In this document: positions 1-5,802 of the stretch, one piece after another
Position numbering within the stretch: position 1 is the first letter of the stretch
Layout of the letters: each line of letters starts with the position of its first letter
Source: UBA1858 sp963926275
GTDB taxonomy: Bacteria; Pseudomonadota; Gammaproteobacteria; UBA4575
Length of the DNA: 9,206 bases
Direction: 5' to 3'
Assembly: GCA_963926275.1 (NCBI GenBank)
Contig: CAWUWP010000008.1
Location: 1 to 9,206 of the forward strand
Notes under the pieces: model-generated
Seen by the model: only the letters and a program-made list of their open reading frames with translations
What the model was told of the DNA's origin: nothing
Database searches by the model: none
Position numbers and translations under genes: made by a program

Positions 1-1
1 C

Positions 2-178
2 AAAATGCTAATCGCAAGACATCGTATGATCAATAAATTACTTGCAGAAGAATTAGCGGGAGCTATTCATGCACTTTCTATACATTCATTCACTCCCTCT
101 GAATGGTCTGAAAAGAATCAACAATCACGCCAATCTCCACCTTGTCTAGGTGGCGCGAAACGTGAACAATCTAATTAA
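2..178 (+). CDS. bolA: BolA family protein, C-terminal part (5' end outside window)
   Basis: This open frame enters from the left edge and stops with TAA at 176-178, so only about the last 58 residues are visible. They include RHRMINKLLAEEL, then an AIHALSIHSFTPSEW stretch, and finally SPPCLGG. These match the C-terminal half of E. coli BolA (RHRMIYSTLAEEL, HALALHTYTIKEW, SPPCRGAG). The conserved RHR and the His of the HALSIH stretch lie in the part of the fold that, in BolA proteins, helps bind the [2Fe-2S] cluster shared with monothiol glutaredoxins; BolA is also described as a morphology and stress regulator. The tail after SPPC is slightly longer than in E. coli. The next gene starts 18 bp downstream on the same strand, so the two may be cotranscribed. 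The identification is firm; the start and N-terminal half cannot be judged. Confidence 0.9.
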   Translation, partial: KMLIARHRMINKLLAEELAGAIHALSIHSFTPSEWSEKNQQSRQSPPCLGGAKREQSN

Positions 179-196
179 TCTCAAGTAATACTATCC

Positions 197-406
197 ATGC
201 ACACAAATGATGCCCAAGAAGAAGTAGTACGCAGAATTTTAGAGTTTCGCGTGGAACATAGAGACTTAGATGATGCCATTAATGCTTTATCACAAGCCGA
301 CTATGTTGATCAGCTACAATTAAAACGCCTCAAAAAGCGCAAGTTAAATATTAAAGATACTATTCGGAAATTAGAAAGTGGTTTAATTCCAGACGTGGAC
401 GCTTGA
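197..406 (+). CDS. DUF465 / YdcH-like small coiled protein
   Basis: This 69-residue, highly charged and mostly helical protein carries the pattern of the DUF465 (YdcH) family. It has an EH-x-x-LDxxI segment (HRDLDDAINAL, about residues 21-31), a variable turn, and a basic run, LKRLKKRKLNIKDTIRKL (about 42-59). Its length is typical of the family. DUF465 proteins are short antiparallel helical hairpins of unknown biochemical role. No signal peptide or membrane segment is visible. The ATG at 197 is the only sensible start; no clear Shine-Dalgarno precedes it, so translation may lean on the upstream bolA. Its stop lies one base from the stop of the convergent receiver-like gene, and no hairpin terminator separates them. 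Confidence 0.8.
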   Translation: MHTNDAQEEVVRRILEFRVEHRDLDDAINALSQADYVDQLQLKRLKKRKLNIKDTIRKLESGLIPDVDA

Positions 407-407
407 A

Positions 408-788
408 TTATTGTTGCGCTATTTTTTCTAACGCATGCGTCATCTTTTTCTCATCGATAGGAAAAGCTACTTCTGCACTAAAGTTAAATTGTCGTCTCAA
501 TTTATCCAGATGATTTTCAAATTCTTTTTCATATAGCACAATAAACTCTATTTGCTGATTTGTTTGCGCCACGGCAATAATTGACTCTAAACTGCTAAGT
601 CGATCTCTAAAAGTATGCTGATAATTAAACTCAGCAACAATCACATCAACTTTTTTCTTCTTCAGCAATGATAGTGCTTTTCGCATTGAGGACTCTATAA
701 CCACTTCATAACCAAACTGCTGATATAGATCACGAAAGTCCGGATAGCCCCCGAGCTCGATCACAGCCAATAATAATTTATTATTCAA
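408..788 (-). CDS. Degenerate receiver-like (pseudo-response-regulator) domain protein
   Basis: This is a 126-residue stand-alone protein. Its predicted secondary structure follows a CheY-like receiver: a hydrophobic strand LLLAVIEL (5-12), a helix around 17-25, a strand YEVVIES (27-33), a helix MRKALSLLKKK (35-45), a strand VDVIVAEF (47-54), a strand IEFIVLYE (80-87) and a final VAFP turn (107-110) before the last helix. The phospho-acceptor Asp position appears to hold Glu53, the acidic pair after strand 1 is reduced to a Glu, and the KP motif of strand 5 reads FP. Phosphorylation is therefore unlikely. The start is a TTG whose last two bases overlap the Nudix TGA stop (785-788), with no good ribosome site and no ATG or GTG upstream before a stop. 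That points to translational coupling to the Nudix gene. The receiver assignment is inferred from pattern and is moderate. Confidence 0.6.
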   Translation of the reverse strand: MNNKLLLAVIELGGYPDFRDLYQQFGYEVVIESSMRKALSLLKKKKVDVIVAEFNYQHTFRDRLSSLESIIAVAQTNQQIEFIVLYEKEFENHLDKLRRQFNFSAEVAFPIDEKKMTHALEKIAQQ

Positions 789-1351
789 TATCGTGCAATC
801 TGGACTGCTCTTTCGTGATCGCGCGTTATTTCACCTGTATGCAGAGAAAAACTGTTGCGCTTTCTATCTTCAAAATACAACTCTAGCGTCTCAGTAATAA
901 CTGGAAAAGAAAGATCAGCCCAGGGAATATCAGCTTCATCAACAAATTCTGTTTCTAAACTCTCTATGCCTGAGGACGCTTCACCATCAATCACATCTGC
1001 TTTAAACATGACATAGACCTGACTAATGTGCGGCAGATTATAGATAGCAAACAATTCTAGATTCGAGGTCCGTGCGGTTGCTTCCTCAAATGTTTCGCGT
1101 GCTGCTGCTTCTTGTATGGTTTCATGATTCTCCATAAATCCAGCAGGCAACGTCCATGTGCCTATACGTGGCTCTATTGCTCGCTTACAGATCAATATCT
1201 TATCTTGCCACTGGGCAACACAGCCAGTCACAATTTTAGGATTTTCGTAGAACACCATGTCACAGTGCAGACAGCAATGCCTTAAACGATTATCACCTTC
1301 TGGAATTATTTGCTCAATCTCACTTGATCCACAGCTACTGCAAAATTTCAC
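785..1351 (-). CDS. Zinc-ribbon Nudix hydrolase (NUDX23-like / Nudix_N_2 family)
   Basis: This is a 188-residue Nudix hydrolase. An N-terminal zinc ribbon is formed by C4-x2-C7 and C27-x2-C30. The Nudix box at residues 71-93 reads G-x5-E (G71, E77), then R85-E86, E89-E90, with Thr92 where the general consensus has Gly; a non-Gly residue there is usual in this subgroup. Flanking stretches RAIEPRIGTWTLPAGFME and EADIPWADLSFPV are also typical. Relatives, including plant NUDX23, hydrolyse FAD, ADP-ribose or similar dinucleotides; the substrate here is not determinable from sequence. The GTG start at 1351 is chosen because GAGG lies about 8 bases upstream and the ribbon Cys4 follows at once. The protein is cytosolic, with no signal peptide. 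The downstream receiver-like gene overlaps by four bases, so the pair is probably one transcription unit. Confidence 0.88.
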   Translation of the reverse strand: MKFCSSCGSSEIEQIIPEGDNRLRHCCLHCDMVFYENPKIVTGCVAQWQDKILICKRAIEPRIGTWTLPAGFMENHETIQEAAARETFEEATARTSNLELFAIYNLPHISQVYVMFKADVIDGEASSGIESLETEFVDEADIPWADLSFPVITETLELYFEDRKRNSFSLHTGEITRDHERAVQIARY

Positions 1352-1369
1352 TTAACATGCCTCGTTTGA

Positions 1370-1399
1370 TATATAACACCGAATACTTAATACCAACAA
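1370..1399 (-). promoter_or_regulatory. Possible sigma70 promoter for the Nudix/receiver pair
   Basis: On the minus strand, TTGTTG (1399-1394) is followed after 18 bp by TATATA (1375-1370), about 20 bases before the GTG start at 1351. The -35 matches three of six consensus bases and the -10 four of six. It lies in the 89-bp gap after the EAL stop, where no convincing terminator hairpin is visible. This is a weak pattern match only. Confidence 0.3.
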
Positions 1400-1440
1400 G
1401 GTAGCATGACACACACAATTTATGAACCAGCGTGTGAAAT

Positions 1441-2127
1441 TTATTGCCTGTAGATATCTTCCAACAGAGCAGGTTTTCTAAAAATATAACCCTGGCCATA
1501 ATCAACATCAATTACTTTTAATGCCTTGATAATTTCTGGCTTTTCAACAAACTCAGCAATGGTTTTAATACTCATGGTGCGCGCAACATTAGTAATTGCC
1601 TGCACGGTGGCAAACTGGGTTGCATCATCTAGCATTGCTGAAACAAACGAACCGTCAATTTTCACGTGATCAACGTCGAGCTGGTTTAAATAATTAAATG
1701 AACAATAACCCACACCAAAATCATCTAATGAGAATTTATAACCAACTGCCTTCAGGTTATGAATAAATTTCTGCGCTCGAGTAATACTTTTAGCAGCCAC
1801 ACTCTCAGTGATCTCAAAACATATACAGCTAGTGGGCACTTGATACTTTCCTGTCATCTCTAACAAAAACCTTTCAAACGCAACACTAACGATAGAATGA
1901 CCTGAGAGATTGATCGATATACTAGGTATCTTTACTCCACTCTGTGCTTTTTCTCTAATATCTTTAAATACTTTTTTACACACCCATTGATCTATTCTTG
2001 TTGTCACTTCTAGTGACTCTGCTGCCGAGATTAGCTCTTGAGATGAAATGTATTCATTTTTCTTGTAATCAAATATTCTCAATAACACTTCATACGAATA
2101 ATTATTATTAACATCTGACAATGACAC
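1441..2127 (-). CDS. EAL-domain fragment (c-di-GMP phosphodiesterase half of a frameshifted GGDEF-EAL gene)
   Basis: This is a nearly complete EAL domain. All catalytic positions known from c-di-GMP phosphodiesterases can be found: E13 (EVLLR in place of EALLR), N73 (INLSG), E105 (FEITES), D135-D136 (LDDFGVG, with Val for the usual Thr), K156 (KIDGSF), E192 (AEFVE) and Q212 (YGQGYIF). The annotated start is a GTG at 2127 that is really the Val of the canonical QPIVSL motif: the same frame continues upstream as FAQPI before a stop. So the reading frame opens in the middle of the first EAL strand, and the coding sequence belongs with the PAS-GGDEF frame just upstream. If translated alone, by re-initiation at TAGTG, it would lack the first strand and might fold poorly. 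If the break is a sequencing error, the intact protein would be a PAS-GGDEF-EAL phosphodiesterase. Confidence 0.85.
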   Translation of the reverse strand: MSLSDVNNNYSYEVLLRIFDYKKNEYISSQELISAAESLEVTTRIDQWVCKKVFKDIREKAQSGVKIPSISINLSGHSIVSVAFERFLLEMTGKYQVPTSCICFEITESVAAKSITRAQKFIHNLKAVGYKFSLDDFGVGYCSFNYLNQLDVDHVKIDGSFVSAMLDDATQFATVQAITNVARTMSIKTIAEFVEKPEIIKALKVIDVDYGQGYIFRKPALLEDIYRQ

Positions 2128-3077
2128 TATTGGCTGAGCAAATACTCGAATTTATCATTCTGTAGTGCATCCTCAATCACAATAGCGTAATGCATCTTGC
2201 CTGAGTGATACGCCATCATAGTGTCTTGTGCCGCTGCGATATGTACACAATTACGACCATTTTCTTGCGTTGAGCGTAGTGCAAGATTTGCTGCCGCTAA
2301 TATTTCTTCTAACGTCCCGTGCTGATCGTTAAGTGGGATTACACCTATAGACAAGGTGATATCAATATTATTCTCATCAAAGCTAAAATTATAGTCTTTT
2401 ACTTTTCTTCGTATTAACTCGCATATTTGAACACTTTCTTCAACTTTCATGCCATCTAATATGACACCAAATTCATTGTCCGCTAGTCGTCCAAATACAT
2501 GATTATTGGGAAGGTATTTTTTAATCACCTTGGCTAATGCTCTCAGTACATAGTCACCTGCTTCATACCCATAGTTTTCATTCACCCCTTTAAATCTATC
2601 CATATCTATTGTGCAAACACTGCGATCTTCATGGAGACTGTTATTAAGCCGCTTAGACAACTGAGCAATAAATTCTTCTCTTAACAGATAGGGTTGCTGT
2701 TTCTCGTTGTCGGCATTATTGATTTTTTCGATACACACAAAATAATGTGGTGTTTCCAAAAACTCGCCTTTAGAGATAATAAAGCGCAGGGATAGCTGGC
2801 TTCGCTCGACTAGTATGACAAATTGAGATTTCTTTTCGAGTTTGTTAGCGATTGATGCGCGGATCTCAGGGGTGTGCATAAAGCCTTTGATGGGCTCACC
2901 CACTTTTGTTGATTTTACGATTTGTCTAAAGGCATCATTCGCATAAACAATGACACCATCGTCCATAGACATGATACCTATAGGCGTAGGCAATTCTTCA
3001 GGGTTAATCTTCGGGCTATGGTGATCAGATTTTTCTAGCGCATCAAGATTATTTTGATACTTAATGTGTCCTTCCAT
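2127..3077 (-). CDS. PAS-GGDEF protein with degenerate GGDEF motif (5' half of frameshifted c-di-GMP gene)
   Basis: This is a 316-residue product. A PAS domain covers roughly residues 25-120, with the recognisable core ELPTPIGIMSMDDGVIVYAN-AF. A GGDEF domain covers about 130-280, with IDMDRFKGVNENYGYEAGDY (158-176) and a SIGV strand (243-246). The active-site loop reads R197-L-A-D-N-E-F instead of RxGGDEF, so both glycines and the Asp are replaced. No RxxD inhibitory site precedes it. The domain is probably catalytically dead and may at most bind GTP as a regulator. The last residues, ALQNDKF, are the normal GGDEF-EAL linker, after which the frame runs into YLLSQ and a TAG. Shifting by one base restores FAQPIVSL and the EAL domain. 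The ATG at 3077 has no clear Shine-Dalgarno. No membrane segment is seen, so the sensor is cytosolic with an unknown ligand. Confidence 0.85.
   Translation of the reverse strand: MEGHIKYQNNLDALEKSDHHSPKINPEELPTPIGIMSMDDGVIVYANDAFRQIVKSTKVGEPIKGFMHTPEIRASIANKLEKKSQFVILVERSQLSLRFIISKGEFLETPHYFVCIEKINNADNEKQQPYLLREEFIAQLSKRLNNSLHEDRSVCTIDMDRFKGVNENYGYEAGDYVLRALAKVIKKYLPNNHVFGRLADNEFGVILDGMKVEESVQICELIRRKVKDYNFSFDENNIDITLSIGVIPLNDQHGTLEEILAAANLALRSTQENGRNCVHIAAAQDTMMAYHSGKMHYAIVIEDALQNDKFEYLLSQ
2128..2153 (-). other. Frameshift junction between GGDEF and EAL reading frames
   Basis: Reading the minus strand, the GGDEF frame gives GAT AAA TTC (D-K-F) and then ends in TAG at 2129-2127. Stepping back one base after TTC gives CGA GTA TTT GCT CAG CCA ATA GTG (R-V-F-A-Q-P-I-V), which is the canonical EAL entry. 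The EAL frame is closed just upstream by a TAA at 2154-2152, so the change must fall within about 25 bases. One missing base, most simply a T in the TTC, explains it. No X-XXY-YYZ slippery heptamer is present, so programmed -1 frameshifting is not supported. Confidence 0.8.
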
Positions 3078-3092
3078 AGTTTATTTACACGC

Positions 3093-3120
3093 ATTTTCAC
3101 TTAAACTTTAATATAGTCAA
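3093..3120 (-). promoter_or_regulatory. Possible promoter of the PAS-GGDEF gene
   Basis: On the minus strand, TTGACT (3120-3115, five of six -35 consensus bases) is followed after 16 bp by GAAAAT (3098-3093, four of six). Transcription would begin only about 10 bases before the ATG at 3077, giving a very short leader with no ribosome site. Either the leader is unusually short or the true start of transcription is elsewhere in the 173-bp gap. An AT-rich palindrome lies about 67 bp upstream. Confidence 0.28.
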
Positions 3121-3186
3121 TTTATTGCAACGTGATTCTGCTAGCCGGCATCTATATAAGTACAACAGGCTCATAAGACAATAATT

Positions 3187-3202
3187 TATTATATTTATAA
3201 TA
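3187..3202. repeat. AT-only inverted repeat upstream of the PAS-GGDEF gene
   Basis: Arms TATTATA (3187-3193) and TATAATA (3196-3202) are exact reverse complements separated by two T's. It sits in a run (3181-3207) that is almost entirely A/T, between the sulfurtransferase stop and the c-di-GMP gene. Such a run could act as an UP element, a bent site or a regulator site. Chance is also plausible in such biased sequence. Confidence 0.45.
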
Positions 3203-3250
3203 TTTATCCTGCATTAATAAAACCAATATAGTGCTGCATAGCCTTACTGA

Positions 3251-4099
3251 TTAGTCAGCGCAGTCAACTGAACGAGAGGGATCTTTTATCCATTGACTCC
3301 AAGAACCGATAAAAATTTTGGTCGGAGGCATCCCTGCAACCGCTTGCGCAAGTAAGTTATGACACGCTGTCACACCAGAACCACACATATTAACTACATT
3401 AATTAATGGCTTATCTTGAATAATATTAGTGAATCTTTGATGAATGATGTCAGCAGCCTCAAACACACCCTCTTTAGTCAAATTTTCACCAAACGGGAGA
3501 TTATTTGAGCCGGGTATATGGCCAGGCACTGGATCTATATTTTTATCTTTTCCGGTAAATCGATCAGCTGCACGCGCATCAATTAAAGTGATTTTATTAG
3601 CCTCTAACTGTTCGCGCACTGTGTCGACATCAACCAACCAATCCATATTGGCAGATCCTGTGAAATTACCTGCTGAAAATTCAACTTTATCTTGATTAAG
3701 AGCTAAGCCTTGTTGATCCCATTGTTTCATTCCACCATCTAATACCGCGACCTTCTCATGCCCCATCCAACGCATCATCCACCATAGTCTTGCAGCAAAT
3801 GCGCCTGAAATATCGTCATAGGCAATTACTTGAGTATCTTGATTAATCCCCCATGCTTTTAACTGCGCTAAAAACACATTCGCATCTGGCAAAGGGTGAC
3901 GACCTGAAGTTTCGGTCATGGCTGATGATAATTGCGTATCCATATCTGCAAATTGCGCCATCGGCAAATGACCTGACTGATAGCTTTTCAAACCGCCTTG
4001 GATATCTTTAAGACTAAAACGACAATCAAATATGCGCACATCATCATCGTTAATAATTGTATTAAGTTGCTGCGCAGAGATAATGGTTGAATAACTCAT
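3251..4099 (-). CDS. sseA: 3-mercaptopyruvate sulfurtransferase (two-domain rhodanese)
   Basis: This is a 282-residue tandem-rhodanese protein of normal family length. The N-terminal inactive rhodanese domain covers about residues 6-135, including the YDDISGAFAARLWWMMRWMGH stretch and LDGGMKQW. The C-terminal catalytic domain covers about 155-277. The active-site loop is C239-GSGVTA. This CGSGVTA signature marks mercaptopyruvate sulfurtransferases, whereas thiosulfate-preferring rhodaneses carry CRKGVTA. The enzyme moves the sulfur of 3-mercaptopyruvate to a thiol or cyanide through a Cys239 persulfide. Also diagnostic are DARAADRFTG (174-183), PVPGHIPGS (190-198) and GSWSQW near the end. The protein is cytosolic. 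The ATG at 4099 has an AAAGG ribosome site about 8 bases upstream. It lies downstream of the Cys-rich and reductase genes on the same strand, but a 117-bp gap with -10 boxes suggests its own promoter. Confidence 0.92.
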   Translation of the reverse strand: MSYSTIISAQQLNTIINDDDVRIFDCRFSLKDIQGGLKSYQSGHLPMAQFADMDTQLSSAMTETSGRHPLPDANVFLAQLKAWGINQDTQVIAYDDISGAFAARLWWMMRWMGHEKVAVLDGGMKQWDQQGLALNQDKVEFSAGNFTGSANMDWLVDVDTVREQLEANKITLIDARAADRFTGKDKNIDPVPGHIPGSNNLPFGENLTKEGVFEAADIIHQRFTNIIQDKPLINVVNMCGSGVTACHNLLAQAVAGMPPTKIFIGSWSQWIKDPSRSVDCAD

Positions 4100-4129
4100 A
4101 ATGGTACCTTTCTAATATTTTGTAGTGGT

Positions 4130-4146
4130 ATTATAATTTGATTATA
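4130..4146 (-). promoter_or_regulatory. Two perfect TATAAT -10 boxes upstream of sseA
   Basis: On the minus strand there are two consensus TATAAT hexamers (4146-4141 and 4135-4130), 31-47 bases before the ATG at 4099. Either would give a leader containing the AAAGG ribosome site. No good -35 lies 16-18 bp upstream of either. A TTGATA at 4179-4174 is too far away and overlaps an inverted repeat, so an activator may be needed. The boxes are certain; their use is inferred. Confidence 0.4.
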
Positions 4147-4178
4147 AAACAAAAAACAGTATCGAATAGAGACTATCA

Positions 4179-4201
4179 ATGTGATTGAAACCGAATCACA
4201 T
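4179..4201. repeat. 8-bp inverted repeat, possible operator upstream of sseA
   Basis: Exact arms ATGTGATT (4179-4186) and AATCACAT (4194-4201) enclose a 7-base loop, GAAACCG. The repeat lies between the Cys-rich gene's stop (4217) and the sseA -10 boxes, about 35-60 bp upstream of them, a typical activator position. The half-site TGTGA recalls CRP/FNR sites, but their spacing is 6 bp between TGTGA and TCACA and here it is 11, so it is not a standard CRP site. It lacks a T-run and is not a strong terminator. Confidence 0.5.
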
Positions 4202-4216
4202 AAGATGTAAACCTAT

Positions 4217-4624
4217 TTACTTTCTTTTTCTTCGCGTTCGATAATTCTGCATACCCTGAATGGTTTCATTATAGGGTATTTGTTCAAGTGTCCCGTAGAG
4301 CTCTATTACACTTTGGATTGTATTAGTGATATTCTTGATTTCTTCTGATCCATCGTTAGCCACTAAAGCATGTAGCCCGTGCAGACCTCCGAATTGAATT
4401 TTAGCCCACACACCATGTGGCACTTGAGCCAAGTCATCTTCATATTCAAATTCTGCTAAGCCCGCTTGCTTCAATTGTTCATATACACACGAACATTGCT
4501 GTTGATGTTGCGGTGATCGACAGGCTATATCTGGCCCGGCTCTTCGCGTGACTAAATCACCTAGCTCGCAATCAAATTCATTTGATACTTGCGTTAGTGC
4601 AAATACGCATGCGTCACCTATCAT
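4217..4624 (-). CDS. Small Cys-rich protein of unknown function, paired with ferredoxin reductase
   Basis: This 135-residue protein does not match a family I can name. It has five cysteines: C6, C19, C35, C44 and C46. The last three, in ACRSPQHQQQCSC, are close enough to help hold a metal or Fe-S cluster. A middle section includes YEDDLAQVPHGVWAKIQFGGLHGL (about 61-84), and the tail is strongly basic (RTRRKRK). There is no signal peptide or membrane helix. The ATG at 4624 has an AAGGA ribosome site 7 bases upstream, overlapping the end of the reductase gene; only 12 bp separate the two, so they are almost certainly one operon. A cluster-bearing partner or accessory protein of the reductase is a reasonable inference, without direct support. 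It could equally be a redox regulator. Confidence 0.7.
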   Translation of the reverse strand: MIGDACVFALTQVSNEFDCELGDLVTRRAGPDIACRSPQHQQQCSCVYEQLKQAGLAEFEYEDDLAQVPHGVWAKIQFGGLHGLHALVANDGSEEIKNITNTIQSVIELYGTLEQIPYNETIQGMQNYRTRRKRK

Positions 4625-4636
4625 TCAACATTCCTT

Positions 4637-5701
4637 TTAGTTAGCTGACTTAATTGAAACCATACAACTCATATCTTCATTACCTCTTACTGGCTCGGTA
4701 AAGAACCTCCTCATCAATACGTTTTTCTTGCGACATACATTTTCAAACAACTTAGTCGCAGGTGCGGGTGCGCTCACATATACATCATGACATGACAAAT
4801 CTGTATGCGATTGCATCGCTCGCATAATATGGGCTTCCACGGTGGCGCACCCATCATGGGGATTTTCAACTAATTTTTTAAGTGATTCATCTAAGGCAAT
4901 ACCTGTATAACAAAAGTTATCAAACGCATCAGCCCACGAACGACACAAATTATTCATATACAAACCATCTCTAACACAAGACATCCACACCAAGTGAATA
5001 TTCAAGTCTTGTTCTTGTGCAGTGATATGCTCTAACAAACTTTTTATTGCTGCAAATCCAGTATCGAAGGCAAACAGAATGACGGGGCGATTAGCACTTT
5101 CATCATAGATAAAATCTCCAAATGGCCCATGCAATATTAGACCATCACCCAAACGCATTTTGTCTGCAACTCGTGTTGAAATTTGGTCTTCGTTACTGAC
5201 ACGTAGATGTAATTCAATCAATCTACCCTCACAGGGACAACTAGCAATTGAGAATCGACTTGTTCCTATCCCATCCAAGCTAATTTCTACATATTGTCCC
5301 GCTAGATAACGTAACCGGCTAGTGCGAGGCGTTTGTACCACAAGGCGAAAGACTTCTTTAGCCAATTGCTCAACCTTGCGTACTTTTACATTTAATTTTT
5401 GTATAGGAATATCAGTGACGGCATTGGCAACCACGGCATCAATAACAACATCATCATTAACTGCACACACACAAGTAAGCATATGGCCTTGAAGTTTTTC
5501 TGCCTCAGGTAAAACATATTCACGCGTTCTTATTTCTTTTGTAGACCCGCTAATTAAACGTGCCTTACACAATCCACAGGTACCGCTACTACAACCATAA
5601 TTAATAGACACACCTGCACGAATTGCTGCCTCAAGAATAGTTTCATTCTCCTGCACCATAAACGACTGTTGATTACTATATAGAGTAACTTTGTGTTCCA
5701 T
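4637..5701 (-). CDS. [2Fe-2S] ferredoxin-FAD-NAD(P)H reductase (AscD/MmoC-like architecture)
   Basis: This is a 354-residue electron-transfer flavoprotein. An N-terminal plant-type ferredoxin domain (about 1-92) carries cluster ligands C37-x4-C42-x2-C45 and C77. An FNR-like FAD barrel (about 102-200) has the R149-F-S151 form of the RxYS flavin motif. The NAD(P)-binding domain (about 205-335) contains FDTGFAAIKSLLEH, close to the TGxAPxxS motif. The order matches CDP-6-deoxyglucoseen reductase and oxygenase reductases, which carry electrons from NAD(P)H through FAD to the Fe-S centre and a partner. Unusually, the C-terminal CGxP motif is replaced by VSAPAP (309-314), and a roughly 20-residue tail follows with an extra Cys346. 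The partner is unknown; no oxygenase gene is nearby. The ATG at 5701 has only a weak ribosome site. The gene heads the operon with the Cys-rich gene. Confidence 0.88.
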   Translation of the reverse strand: MEHKVTLYSNQQSFMVQENETILEAAIRAGVSINYGCSSGTCGLCKARLISGSTKEIRTREYVLPEAEKLQGHMLTCVCAVNDDVVIDAVVANAVTDIPIQKLNVKVRKVEQLAKEVFRLVVQTPRTSRLRYLAGQYVEISLDGIGTSRFSIASCPCEGRLIELHLRVSNEDQISTRVADKMRLGDGLILHGPFGDFIYDESANRPVILFAFDTGFAAIKSLLEHITAQEQDLNIHLVWMSCVRDGLYMNNLCRSWADAFDNFCYTGIALDESLKKLVENPHDGCATVEAHIMRAMQSHTDLSCHDVYVSAPAPATKLFENVCRKKNVLMRRFFTEPVRGNEDMSCMVSIKSAN

Positions 5702-5802
5702 AACTAATGCTCACGCAAATAATTCATCTCAGGGCTAACGATATACCTTCCAGCCTCAATCAAATCGACACTGCAATTGTTTAACGCTAAGCTGCGGCAA
5801 CT

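Noticed and set aside
190..203. The 14-mer CTATCCATGCACAC spans the start codons of both the DUF465 gene and the cupin gene (6594-6607).
   Set aside because: The two proteins are unrelated beyond the first residues and the shared stretch has no ribosome site. Treated as chance, possibly with a weak shared leader preference.
431..442. The 12-mer ACGCATGCGTCA, containing a 10-bp palindrome, occurs here and again at 4605-4616.
   Set aside because: Both copies lie inside coding sequence in different reading frames (Met-Thr-His-Ala and Gly-Asp-Ala-Cys). Two copies do not establish an uptake or regulator signal.
2128..2153. Programmed -1 ribosomal frameshift joining GGDEF and EAL.
   Set aside because: The junction AAA TTC CGA has no slippery heptamer, and the shift would need mismatched tRNA re-pairing.
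3444..3695. Open frame on the plus strand inside the sulfurtransferase gene.
   Set aside because: It is antisense to a gene with a complete catalytic motif set, and its product has no recognisable features.
4179..4201. CRP/FNR binding site.
   Set aside because: The TGTGA and TCACA halves are 11 bp apart instead of 6, and the FNR core TTGAT-N4-ATCAA is absent.
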